This document shows, piece by piece, positions 1 through 9,293 of a stretch of DNA of 20,781 nucleotides (position 1 is the stretch's first letter; each line of letters begins with the position of its first letter). The notes beneath the pieces are model-generated. The model was not told where the DNA came from. It made no database searches and was given only the letters and a program-made list of their open reading frames with translations. Source of the stretch: Pseudomonadota bacterium. Lineage in GTDB: Bacteria > Pseudomonadota > Alphaproteobacteria > Micavibrionales > UBA2020. The position numbers and the translations under genes are program-made. The stretch lies in assembly GCA_023444705.1 (NCBI GenBank), contig JAEXMB010000075.1:1-20781 (forward strand), written 5' to 3'.

Positions 1-157
1 GAACAACGGCGACCGCGCCGGACGCCCCGCGGGCGGCGAGGCCCTTGGCATGCGCGCGAGCTTTGCGCTCATCAAAGAGCGTTTTGGCACCGGCAAGAAA
101 GCCGCCCCCGCCAAAAAGAAATCAGCCGCCACCAAAAGCAAAGGGCCGAAGAAATAA
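1..157 (+). CDS. M17 leucyl aminopeptidase family protein, C-terminal end (partial)
   Basis: Only the last 51 complete codons are in the window, read in the frame that begins at base 2 and ends with TAA at 155-157. The peptide holds the stretch GRPAGGEALGMRASFALIKE, which resembles the C-terminus I recall for the alphaproteobacterial PepB-like branch of M17 aminopeptidases (GRPxGGEAxxxRALxALLxxR). M17 enzymes are two-metal exopeptidases that remove N-terminal residues from peptides in the cytoplasm; the catalytic region lies outside the window. The final ~20 residues are a lysine/alanine-rich, probably disordered tail, an unusual extension. The stop overlaps by one base the start of the NlpC/P60 gene (TAATG), so the two are translationally coupled. 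Family assignment rests on a short stretch plus the M17-NlpC/P60 neighbourhood, which I recall from other alphaproteobacteria. Confidence 0.66.
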   Translation, partial: NNGDRAGRPAGGEALGMRASFALIKERFGTGKKAAPAKKKSAATKSKGPKK

Positions 158-894
158 TGACGGTTTATAAAGTCATCAGCCCCCTCGCCGATGTGCGCGG
201 GGAGCCGGATACCCAAGCCCTGCGCGGCAAGATCGAAAGCCAGCTCAACATGGGCGAAACGTTCGAGGTCGAGGAAGACCTTGGCGACTGGGTGCGCGGA
301 AAATGCACGCACGACGGCTATCCCGGTTTTGTCGAAAAGAAATACCTCAGCCGCGAATTCGCCGCTGCGACCCATGTGGTCACTGCACAGCGCAGCCACA
401 TCTACCGCGACGACACCATGAAATCACCTATCCAGCACATGGTGGGCATGGGCGCGCAACTGACCGTGGTCGAGCAGGGCGAAAAATTCGCCAAGCTGGC
501 TGATGGCAGCTATATCCCCGTGCAGCACATCGCCCCCCTGTCCTCGCGCGAGGATTTCGTGGCCGTGGCCGAACGCATGCTGGAAACGCCCTATGTCTGG
601 GCGGGCCGCAGCGGCCTTGGCACCGATTGCTCGGGCCTTGTGCAGCTCGCACTTGCACGCGCAGGCATCGCCACCGAGCGCGATTGCGACCAACAGGAAA
701 ACACCGTCGGCAGCGACGCCGCCAGCCTGCCCCGCCAGCGCGGCGACATTGTGTATTTCAAAGGCCACGTCGGTATCATGGTGGACGATAAAAACATCAT
801 CCACGCCAACGCCACCCATATGAAGACCTGCGTCGAGCCGCTCGACATCGTCACAGCGCGCAGCGGCGGCGTGACGGCCGTCAGACGGATATAA
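157..894 (+). CDS. NlpC/P60 (C40) family cysteine peptidase with N-terminal SH3-type domains
   Basis: The 245-residue product has SH3-like beta segments over about residues 1-130, then an NlpC/P60 domain over about 132-245. Catalytic residues are visible: Cys158 in GTDCSGL, His204 in KGHVGIM and a third polar residue, His216, in IIHAN. Members of this group cleave the gamma-D-Glu to diamino-acid bond of peptidoglycan stem peptides or related dipeptides. There is no signal peptide or membrane segment, so a cytoplasmic role on recycled cell-wall peptides is more likely than direct attack on the wall; the M17 aminopeptidase gene that overlaps its start fits that idea. The ATG at 157 shares its A with the upstream TAA. 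A strong terminator follows within one base of the stop. Peptidase family is secure, exact substrate is inferred. Confidence 0.9.
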   Translation: MTVYKVISPLADVRGEPDTQALRGKIESQLNMGETFEVEEDLGDWVRGKCTHDGYPGFVEKKYLSREFAAATHVVTAQRSHIYRDDTMKSPIQHMVGMGAQLTVVEQGEKFAKLADGSYIPVQHIAPLSSREDFVAVAERMLETPYVWAGRSGLGTDCSGLVQLALARAGIATERDCDQQENTVGSDAASLPRQRGDIVYFKGHVGIMVDDKNIIHANATHMKTCVEPLDIVTARSGGVTAVRRI

Positions 895-924
895 AAAAAG
901 CCCCGCAGCGATGCGGGGCTTTTT
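893..924. terminator. Bidirectional rho-independent terminator between NlpC/P60 gene and clpB
   Basis: A perfect 8-bp GC-rich stem (GCCCCGCA, 900-907, with TGCGGGGC, 912-919) closes a GCGA loop. It is followed by TTTTT on the plus strand and preceded by seven A residues that read as a T tract on the minus strand. It can therefore stop both the plus-strand gene ending at 894 and clpB, whose minus-strand stop is at 937. Confidence 0.93.
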
Positions 925-936
925 CTTTGCACGGCG

Positions 937-3534
<2,598 letters not shown>

Positions 3535-3587
3535 TATGGCACTCCCTTATGTAGGCGGATTGAGACCCTGAACAGGCATCTCTGTCT

Positions 3588-3593
3588 ATTATA
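3588..3593 (-). promoter_or_regulatory. Candidate -10 element (TATAAT) for clpB
   Basis: A perfect TATAAT on the minus strand lies 54 bases before the clpB start codon, between the DUF4167 terminator and clpB, where a promoter is needed. No well-spaced -35 is obvious: TTGGAT lies 20 bases upstream, longer than the usual 16-18. The minimal call is therefore the -10 hexamer only. Confidence 0.5.
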
Positions 3594-3626
3594 CGCCCTC
3601 ACCCCTAAAATGGATCCAAAATAAGC

Positions 3627-3653
3627 AAAACCCGCTGATCTACAGCGGGTTTT
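3627..3653 (-). terminator. Rho-independent terminator after the DUF4167 gene
   Basis: AAAACCCGCTG and CAGCGGGTTTT (3627-3637 and 3643-3653) form an 11-bp perfect stem with a 5-base loop. It begins 27 bases past the DUF4167 stop. On the minus strand the stem ends in TTTT followed by a T-rich run. The A/T arms make it potentially active on both strands, but only the minus strand has a gene reading into it. Confidence 0.88.
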
Positions 3654-3680
3654 ACTGAAAATAACAGCTGTGGAGCCGTC

Positions 3681-4250
3681 TTATTCGGCGGCCTTGGCGG
3701 CGGCGCGGCCACGCGGAGCGACCTCGACCGGCGGCTGGTCATCAGCCGCTTCGGCGGCGGCAGCTTGCGCGGCGGCAGAGTTGCCACCACGGCGGCGCGG
3801 ACCGACCAGAAAACCCTGATCGAGGTCAGCCAGACCTTCGGCTGAAGGCTGTTCGCTTTCCGCTGGATCGACAGCTTGTTGCTCATCCTGCGGTTGCGCC
3901 TGCTGGCCGTTATTGGCGTGCTGGTGCTGGCCGTTTTGCTGTTGATGGCGGTTATATTCTTCGCTGGTCTCATTGATCAGGCGCTGGTAATGCTCGGCAT
4001 GCTGCAAATAGCTTTCCGCCAGAACCCGGTCGCCCGCAGCGGCGGCGTCTTTCGCCAATGCCTGGTATTTTTCGGTGATCTGGAAGGCATTGCCGCGGAT
4101 GCGCACATCGGGGCCATTGCTGTCAAACGTGTGAACGCGCGGGTTGATGCGGCGCTGGCCGTTGTTGTTGTGATTGTTGTGGTGATGGTTCTGCCCACCC
4201 CCGCCGTTGCCGCGGCCACGATAACGACGTCCGTTTTGATTATGCCTCAT
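3681..4250 (-). CDS. DUF4167 domain-containing protein
   Basis: The 189-residue product has three parts. Residues 1-35 are low-complexity, rich in Asn, His, Gly and Arg. A conserved block at about 38-95 contains FDSNGPDVRIRGNAFQITEK and YLQHAEHYQRL, the signature of DUF4167. The rest is Gln/Ala-rich with two Arg-rich patches (PRRRGG near 151 and RGRAAAK near 181). DUF4167 proteins are small, largely restricted to alphaproteobacteria and of unknown function; the basic Arg/Gly and Asn/His tracts suggest nucleic-acid, perhaps RNA, binding, which is inference. It lies between prmC (201-base gap) and clpB (146-base gap) and has its own candidate promoter and terminator, so it is probably a single-gene transcript at least in part. 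No strong ribosome binding site precedes the ATG. Confidence 0.92.
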   Translation of the reverse strand: MRHNQNGRRYRGRGNGGGGQNHHHNNHNNNGQRRINPRVHTFDSNGPDVRIRGNAFQITEKYQALAKDAAAAGDRVLAESYLQHAEHYQRLINETSEEYNRHQQQNGQHQHANNGQQAQPQDEQQAVDPAESEQPSAEGLADLDQGFLVGPRRRGGNSAAAQAAAAEAADDQPPVEVAPRGRAAAKAAE

Positions 4251-4319
4251 GCCTGTGCTTCACTCTGTATCTATGTAAGGTGTTGTCTTGCGGTTTTTCA
4301 ATTTTTCCGGCGCAGCGTG

Positions 4320-4348
4320 TTTATATTCAGGGCGCGGTGTATCCGCAA
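4320..4348 (-). promoter_or_regulatory. Candidate sigma-70 promoter for the DUF4167 gene
   Basis: On the minus strand, TTGCGG (4343-4348) is followed after exactly 17 bases by TATAAA (4320-4325). The -10 matches consensus at five of six positions, and the -35 at its first three. It is correctly oriented 69 bases before the DUF4167 start. The surrounding 4251-4451 interval otherwise holds no gene; a 7-bp hairpin (4403-4422) lies closer to the prmC end but lacks a T tract. Confidence 0.5.
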
Positions 4349-4451
4349 AAGGCGCCCGCCTGTGCCGTATCAATATCCCGACTTTACGCGAAATCAGGGG
4401 CGGCGCAAAGCGTTTTTTGCGCACTAAACCCCTGTTTTCCTGCGTTTTTTA

Positions 4452-5333
4452 TTAATGAACGACTGTCAGTAGCGGTTTTTGCGCAATGACCGAGCGCGGA
4501 TGACCCGCCAGATCGTTGCGGATTTCAACCACTGTCAGCCCCGCGCCATTGACCAGATGGCCGACCTGTTCTGCCTGTCTGTAGCCGGTTTCAAGGATCA
4601 GCCAGCCCCCCGGTTTAAGCCAGCGGTCTATATGGCGCAGGATCGAGCGGTAGGCATCAAGCCCGCCCCCACCTGCAAACAGCGCGACATGGGGATCGTG
4701 GTTGATGACTTCCGGCGCAAGGTTATCGGCCTCGCTATGATCGATGTAGGGCGGGTTGCTGATGACGACGTCAAAGGGCGCGTCCGGCGTATAGCTTTCC
4801 CAATCCGTCGTCTCGATATGCGCGCGCGACGATACGCCAATAGCCTCGGCATTGCGTTTGGCGACTTCCGCTGCGTCGGCGCTGATATCAAGCCCCACAC
4901 CGCTTGCATTGGGCCATTCCTGCAGCAACGAGATCAGCAGGCACCCCGTACCCGTGCCAAGGTCAAGCACGCGCAACGCGCCCTCGCCTTTTCCGGGTTG
5001 TACATGCGCCAAAGCACCTTCGATGAGGGTTTCGCTGTCCGCGCGCGGATCAAGCGTTGCGGGGGTGACGATATAATCAGCCTTCCAGAAGGCACGCATG
5101 CCGACGATGCGCGACACCGGCTCGCGCGCGATGCGGCGTTTGGCCAATTGATCGAGTTTGCCCTGCTCGGTTTCGCTCATCGCGCGGTCGCCCTGCATCA
5201 GCAAATCTTCATGGCTGAGATTGAGCGCGTGCTGCACCAAAAGGCGCGCATCGGCGACGGGGCTTTCGACATCCGCCGCCTTGAGGGTTTTGACAAGCGC
5301 CATCCAGGCGCCTTTGACGTTGTGCATGCTCAC
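4452..5333 (-). CDS. prmC: Peptide chain release factor N5-glutamine methyltransferase PrmC
   Basis: PrmC (HemK) transfers a methyl group from S-adenosylmethionine to the glutamine of the GGQ motif of release factors, raising their peptide-release activity. The 293-residue product has an N-terminal helical release-factor-binding domain, then a Rossmann methyltransferase domain with SAM-binding DLGTGTG (124-130) and the substrate-glutamine motif NPPY (193-196). The start is taken as GTG at 5331-5333, which overlaps the prfA stop (GTGA). A GGAG lies 8 bases upstream of this GTG, whereas the in-frame ATG two codons later would be 14 bases away. Its substrate RF1 is encoded directly upstream, a widespread enzyme-substrate pairing. 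Typical length and motifs; nothing odd. Confidence 0.97.
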   Translation of the reverse strand: MSMHNVKGAWMALVKTLKAADVESPVADARLLVQHALNLSHEDLLMQGDRAMSETEQGKLDQLAKRRIAREPVSRIVGMRAFWKADYIVTPATLDPRADSETLIEGALAHVQPGKGEGALRVLDLGTGTGCLLISLLQEWPNASGVGLDISADAAEVAKRNAEAIGVSSRAHIETTDWESYTPDAPFDVVISNPPYIDHSEADNLAPEVINHDPHVALFAGGGGLDAYRSILRHIDRWLKPGGWLILETGYRQAEQVGHLVNGAGLTVVEIRNDLAGHPRSVIAQKPLLTVVH

Positions 5334-6406
5334 CAGCCGATCTCCGCAAGTTTTGCCGCCTGATCTTCGGTGATCAGGGGGTCGATGATTTCGTCAAGGC
5401 ATTCGCCGGTGATCACGCGGTCAAGCTTGTAGAGCGTCAGGTTGATACGGTGATCGGTCACGCGGCCCTGGGGGAAGTTATAGGTGCGGATACGCTCGGA
5501 CCTGTCGCCGCTGCCGACCTGTGCGGCGCGGTTGGCGGCGCGTTCGCTGTCAAGCTTTTGACGTTCCAGATCGAACAGGCGCGCGCGCAGGATCTTGAGC
5601 GCTTTGTCCTTGTTCTTGTGCTGCGATTTCTCGCTTTGTTGCACCACCACGATGCCCGAGGGGATGTGCGTGATGCGCACAGCGGATTCCGTCTTGTTCA
5701 CGTGCTGGCCGCCCGCCCCGCCCGAGCGCATGACGTCGATGCGCATCTCATCATCGCGCAGGACGATGTCGACCTCCTCGGCCTCGGGCAATACGGCTAC
5801 GGTGGCGGCGGAAGTATGGATGCGACCTTGCGTTTCCGTCGCGGGCACGCGCTGCACGCGATGCACGCCGGATTCGTACTTCATACGGGCAAAGACCTCG
5901 CGCCCTGAAATTTCCGCCACCATCTGGCGGATGCCGCCAAGGTCGTTTTCGGCCAGCTCGATCACGTCAAAGCGCCAGCCGTGGTCGGCGGCGTAGCGGC
6001 GGTACATGTTGCACAGATCGCCCGCGAACAGCGCCGCCTCGTCCCCGCCCGTACCGGCGCGAATTTCAAGGATGGCGTTCTTGGCATCGGCCGCGTCCTT
6101 GGGCAACAGCGCGATCTGGATGTCTTTTTCAAGTTGTGGCAACTGGTCGCGCAGGGAATAAAAATCCTCCTCGGCCAGATCACGCATGTCTTTATCGGCC
6201 GTGGTGTCGGACATCAGCTGTTCAAGGTCTTTCAGCTCGGCCTGAGATTTGCGCAGCTTTTTGATAAGACCGGAGATGTCTTCCATGTCGGCATATTCGC
6301 GCGACAGCTTGGTGAACTGCTCGGCGGGCAGGTTGCCACTGGCCAGCAGGGATTCCACTTCGGCGTGGCGCGCCAGAACCTGATCGAGTTTGCGGTCAAG
6401 CGACAT
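5330..6406 (-). CDS. prfA: Peptide chain release factor 1 (RF1)
   Basis: RF1 recognises UAA and UAG stop codons in the ribosomal A site and triggers release of the finished protein. The 358-residue product shows the RF1-specific codon-reading tripeptide PAT (188-190, in RVPATETQGRIHTSA) and the catalytic GGQ (232-234, in RSGGAGGQHVNKTESAVR). Gln234 is the residue PrmC is expected to methylate. The PAT tripeptide separates it from RF2, which carries SPF. Length is normal for bacterial RF1. The ATG at 6406 begins MSLDRKLDQ, 18 bases after the acetyltransferase stop. The TGA stop overlaps the GTG start of prmC, so the two are translationally coupled within the ispG-to-prmC operon. Confidence 0.98.
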   Translation of the reverse strand: MSLDRKLDQVLARHAEVESLLASGNLPAEQFTKLSREYADMEDISGLIKKLRKSQAELKDLEQLMSDTTADKDMRDLAEEDFYSLRDQLPQLEKDIQIALLPKDAADAKNAILEIRAGTGGDEAALFAGDLCNMYRRYAADHGWRFDVIELAENDLGGIRQMVAEISGREVFARMKYESGVHRVQRVPATETQGRIHTSAATVAVLPEAEEVDIVLRDDEMRIDVMRSGGAGGQHVNKTESAVRITHIPSGIVVVQQSEKSQHKNKDKALKILRARLFDLERQKLDSERAANRAAQVGSGDRSERIRTYNFPQGRVTDHRINLTLYKLDRVITGECLDEIIDPLITEDQAAKLAEIGW

Positions 6407-6424
6407 GGTGTATCTCTATCCTTG

Positions 6425-6925
6425 TCAAATCACGAGTTCATAAAGCAGGCGGTCGTCAGCCTTGCCGTCGGGCCAGATAAAATCGGCCTCGCTGCCCGTC
6501 AAACGATAGCCGTGCCTGCCCGTAAAACCTTGCGCGACAGCGTTTCCCGCGCGGTGCATCAGACGCATGACAGCGATGCCATTTGCCACCGCCCAGCCAC
6601 GGCAAGCCTGTTGCAAAGCATCCGACACCCCCTGCCCGCGCGCATACGGCGCAACCCACAACCCCCAGACGATGGCGCCAGGGGGCACGCCATCGCGGCG
6701 TGCAATGCCGAGCATGCCGGCGGGTTCATCCCCCTGCATGACAGCGAAGACCGCACCATCGCCGCTATCAAGACGCGCGCGCCATTCGTCATCGCTCAAC
6801 GCAGCCTCTTTCGCGTGCGTGGAGCCAAAGGCCGCAGGATCGCTGGCCAGCGCGCGCAGGCGTAGGTCGCGAAACAGACGCCAGTCTTGCGGCGCAAGCT
6901 GGACGGCAGGCGCAGTGTTAGCCAT
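6425..6925 (-). CDS. GNAT family N-acetyltransferase
   Basis: The 166-residue product has the GNAT fold pattern: an N-terminal strand and helices (RLFRDLRLRALASDPAAFG), strand 4 (GAIVWGLWVAP, about 83-93) and the acetyl-CoA pyrophosphate loop ARGQGVSDAL (about 95-104). A C-terminal N-x-x-A...Y element (Asn128, Ala131, Tyr140) also fits. The last position of the usual RxxGxG/A loop is Ser101. I chose the ATG at 6923-6925 (MANTAPAVQL); longer starts would run the protein through the Lys/Arg-rich antisense of ispG coding sequence in another frame. This start overlaps the ispG stop by 8 bases (ATGGCTAA), and prfA follows after 18 bases, so it is firmly inside the operon. The substrate cannot be told from sequence; protein N-termini or small amines are both possible. 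Confidence 0.88.
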   Translation of the reverse strand: MANTAPAVQLAPQDWRLFRDLRLRALASDPAAFGSTHAKEAALSDDEWRARLDSGDGAVFAVMQGDEPAGMLGIARRDGVPPGAIVWGLWVAPYARGQGVSDALQQACRGWAVANGIAVMRLMHRAGNAVAQGFTGRHGYRLTGSEADFIWPDGKADDRLLYELVI

Positions 6926-8045
6926 TTTTCTTTTCCGCTTCGATCTGCGCGGCTTTTTCTTCGACAAGACGCACCAGATGCTGGACGATGTCTTCGTTCT
7001 GCAGGCGGTGCGCGGGCTGACCTGCCAGATAGATTTGATGCGTGCCGCGCCCACCGCCGGTCAGCCCGATGTCGGTCATCAGCGCCTCGCCGGGGCCGTT
7101 CACCACACAGCCGATCACCGACACCGTCATCGGCGTGGTGATGTGCGCCAGACGTTCTTCCAGCACCTGCACGGTATTGATGACATCAAATTGCTGTCGC
7201 GCGCAGGAGGGGCAGGAAATAACATTGACGCCGCGATGGCGCAGCCCAAGGGATTTAAGGATGTCAAAACCGACCTTGATCTCCTCGACCGGATCAGCCG
7301 ACAGCGACACGCGGATGGTGTCGCCGATGCCAGCCCAGAGCAAGCTGCCGATACCGATGGAGGATTTGATCGTACCGGTGCGAAGCCCCCCTGCCTCGGT
7401 CACGCCGAGGTGCAAGGGGTAGTCGCATGCATCGGCCAGTTGCTGGTATGCCGCCACGGCCAGAAAGACATCCGACGCCTTGCACGAAATCTTGAAGTTG
7501 AAGAAATCGTTGTCTTCGAGGATGCGGATATGGCGCATGGCGGATTCCACCATCGCCTCCGGGCAAGGCTCCCCATACTGTTCAAGCAGGTCTTTTTCAA
7601 GCGACCCCGCATTGACGCCGATACGGATAGAGCAGTTATGATCGCGCGCGGCCTGAATAACCTCGCGCACGCGCTCGCTCGACCCGATGTTGCCGGGGTT
7701 GATGCGCAGACAGGCAGCACCCGCCTCCGCCGCTTCGATCGCGCGTTTGTAGTGAAAGTGAATATCGGCCACGATGGGCACGGTGACTTCGCTGACGATT
7801 TCCTTCAGTGCCGCCGTCGATGCCTCGTCCGGGCAGGACACGCGCACGATGTCAGCACCCGCGATTTCAAGCGCGCGGATCTGCGCGATGGTTGCCGCGA
7901 CATCGGATGTCAGCGTATTGGTCATCGACTGCACCGTGATCGGCGCATCGCCGCCCACTGGCACGTTGCCCACCATGATCTGGCGGGATTTACGGCGGTG
8001 GATTTGCCGGTAAGGGCGAACGGCGTTTGACATGACGGCAACCAT
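6918..8045 (-). CDS. ispG: 4-hydroxy-3-methylbut-2-en-1-yl diphosphate synthase (flavodoxin/ferredoxin), IspG
   Basis: IspG (GcpE) carries out the penultimate step of the MEP isoprenoid pathway, reductively opening the cyclic 2-C-methyl-D-erythritol 2,4-cyclodiphosphate with a [4Fe-4S] cluster. The 375-residue product has the TIM-barrel signature beginning RRKSRQIMVGNVPVGGDAP. It also has the cluster ligands Cys278, Cys281 (ISCPSCAR), Cys313 and Glu320 (IGCVVNGPGEA). The compact bacterial form without the plant insert is seen. Start choice is uncertain: ATG at 8045 (MVAV) or ATG at 8033 (MSNAVRPYRQ). The latter matches the usual N-terminus better, but neither has a good ribosome binding site. 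A hairpin terminator ends only about 11 bases before the 8045 start. The gene overlaps the downstream acetyltransferase gene by 8 bases. Confidence 0.97.
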   Translation of the reverse strand: MVAVMSNAVRPYRQIHRRKSRQIMVGNVPVGGDAPITVQSMTNTLTSDVAATIAQIRALEIAGADIVRVSCPDEASTAALKEIVSEVTVPIVADIHFHYKRAIEAAEAGAACLRINPGNIGSSERVREVIQAARDHNCSIRIGVNAGSLEKDLLEQYGEPCPEAMVESAMRHIRILEDNDFFNFKISCKASDVFLAVAAYQQLADACDYPLHLGVTEAGGLRTGTIKSSIGIGSLLWAGIGDTIRVSLSADPVEEIKVGFDILKSLGLRHRGVNVISCPSCARQQFDVINTVQVLEERLAHITTPMTVSVIGCVVNGPGEALMTDIGLTGGGRGTHQIYLAGQPAHRLQNEDIVQHLVRLVEEKAAQIEAEKKNG

Positions 8046-8081
8046 ATAAAAGGAAAGGCAGGGCTATGATATAGCCCTGCC
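8046..8081 (-). terminator. Rho-independent terminator or attenuator between rodZ and ispG
   Basis: On the minus strand a perfect 11-bp stem (GGCAGGGCTAT, 8081-8071, pairing with ATAGCCCTGCC, 8067-8057) with a 3-base loop is followed by the T-rich run TTTCCTTTTA. The stem starts 16 bases after the rodZ stop, and the T-rich run ends beside the ispG ATG. It looks like a genuine intrinsic terminator, but its position raises the question of where ispG transcription begins. Confidence 0.8.
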
Positions 8082-8097
8082 CGACCCGTGTTTCAAT

Positions 8098-9285
8098 CTA
8101 GTTATTGATGCGTGAGCGCGCGCGCTTGATGCGGGTCAGTTCGGCCGGCTCCAGCGGTACACCGCGCAGAATTTCCCCTGATTTACCAAGGGCCGGCGCG
8201 GTTTTTCCATCAACGATGACTTCAAGCCCGCCTGCATTGGTGGTGATGAGCGTATAGCCCTTGCCTTCGGGCACGGTATATTGCTCGCCCGCGCGCAACA
8301 GCTTTTTGAAGACCACGCGCTCGTTGGCGTCACTGACCTGGATCCAGCTGGTCTGGCGTGCCTTGAAGACAATGCGCCCGGCTTTGCGGATGGTGATGGT
8401 TTCATCCGTTGCCTCGGCTTGCTCGGCCGCGCTGGCCACAGCCTCGGCTGCTGCTTTCTTTTTGGCGGCTTCTGCATCCGCATCAGCGACAGCGGTTTCC
8501 GCCTGGGGCTGTTCCTCGGCGGCGGCAGTTTCCGGTGCTGTTTCAGCAACGGCTTCCTCTTTCGCAGCTTCCTGTTCTTTGGCCTTTTCTTTTTCCTGCT
8601 CCGCTTTTACCGCTTCGGCTTGCTCTTTTTTATCTTCCGCCTTTTTTTCTTCGGCCTTGGCAGTTTTGTCCTTGTCATCGGCAGGTGCGCTGTCTTCAGG
8701 CGATCCGCTGGTTTCAACAGCCACAGCATCGCTGCCCGCAACCTCTTCGGTCACGTTTTCGGGCGCGATTTCAACAGCAACGTCGCCAGCGCCGCCTTCG
8801 GCGACGACAGCAGGGGCAAGATCAAGTTCGCCCGCAGTATCGTCATTGCCAAAAAACGTCCAGCCCAGCAGAACGACGACCGCAAAGAATGCCGCCACGC
8901 CGACGATGCGCGGATCGGGCATGCGGCTTTCAACCACAGGCTTGATTTCCGGCAGGTCAGGCATCAGCGGTTTGAGCGCGCCATGTTCGGCCTTGAATTT
9001 GTTGCCAAGGTCGATGGGATTGAGCTTGAGGTAGGACGCATAGCTTTTGACGAAGCCGACGGCATAGGTCATGCCGGGCAGCGCGTCGATGTTGCCTTCC
9101 TCGATAGCGCGCAGTTGTGCGGCGCGCACGTGAATGGCGGCAGAGACGTCTTCGAGCGACAGCTTGCGCTTTTCACGCGCGGCACGCAGGATTTCGCCCG
9201 AGGTCATGTTTTCGGTGCGCAGGGTCGTAACATTATCACCCGAGGCTTTGCGTTTTTGTTTCGGTTCGGCGTTGTCTTCGCTCAT
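8098..9285 (-). CDS. rodZ: RodZ-like helix-turn-helix membrane protein (DUF4115)
   Basis: RodZ links the MreB cytoskeleton to the rod-shape peptidoglycan machinery. The 395-residue product (ATG at 9285, MSEDNAEPKQ) has an N-terminal Cro/CI-like helix-turn-helix domain (about 27-90, with LSLEDVSAAIHVRAAQLRAI). A short proline-rich linker and one membrane helix (about 127-145, IVGVAAFFAVVVLLGWTFF) follow. A long Ala/Glu/Lys-rich linker (about 150-295) leads to a C-terminal beta domain of DUF4115 type (about 296-385, with RQTSWIQVSDA). The topology puts the helix-turn-helix in the cytoplasm and DUF4115 in the periplasm. A TTG at 9297 overlapping the ptsP stop would add four residues; I preferred the ATG, 8 bases after that stop. 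The gene follows ptsP in the lysC-ptsP-rodZ run and is ended by a hairpin terminator. Confidence 0.9.
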   Translation of the reverse strand: MSEDNAEPKQKRKASGDNVTTLRTENMTSGEILRAAREKRKLSLEDVSAAIHVRAAQLRAIEEGNIDALPGMTYAVGFVKSYASYLKLNPIDLGNKFKAEHGALKPLMPDLPEIKPVVESRMPDPRIVGVAAFFAVVVLLGWTFFGNDDTAGELDLAPAVVAEGGAGDVAVEIAPENVTEEVAGSDAVAVETSGSPEDSAPADDKDKTAKAEEKKAEDKKEQAEAVKAEQEKEKAKEQEAAKEEAVAETAPETAAAEEQPQAETAVADADAEAAKKKAAAEAVASAAEQAEATDETITIRKAGRIVFKARQTSWIQVSDANERVVFKKLLRAGEQYTVPEGKGYTLITTNAGGLEVIVDGKTAPALGKSGEILRGVPLEPAELTRIKRARSRINN

Positions 9286-9293
9286 ATCTTTTC

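Noticed and set aside
4403..4422. Hairpin GCGCAAA...TTTGCGC downstream of prmC as a terminator
   Set aside because: The stem is perfect over 7 bp, but there is no T tract on either strand after it, so it does not meet the pattern of an intrinsic terminator.
6567..8030. A 487-codon open frame on the plus strand opposite the acetyltransferase and ispG
   Set aside because: It spans two well-supported minus-strand genes and shows only antisense-type composition.
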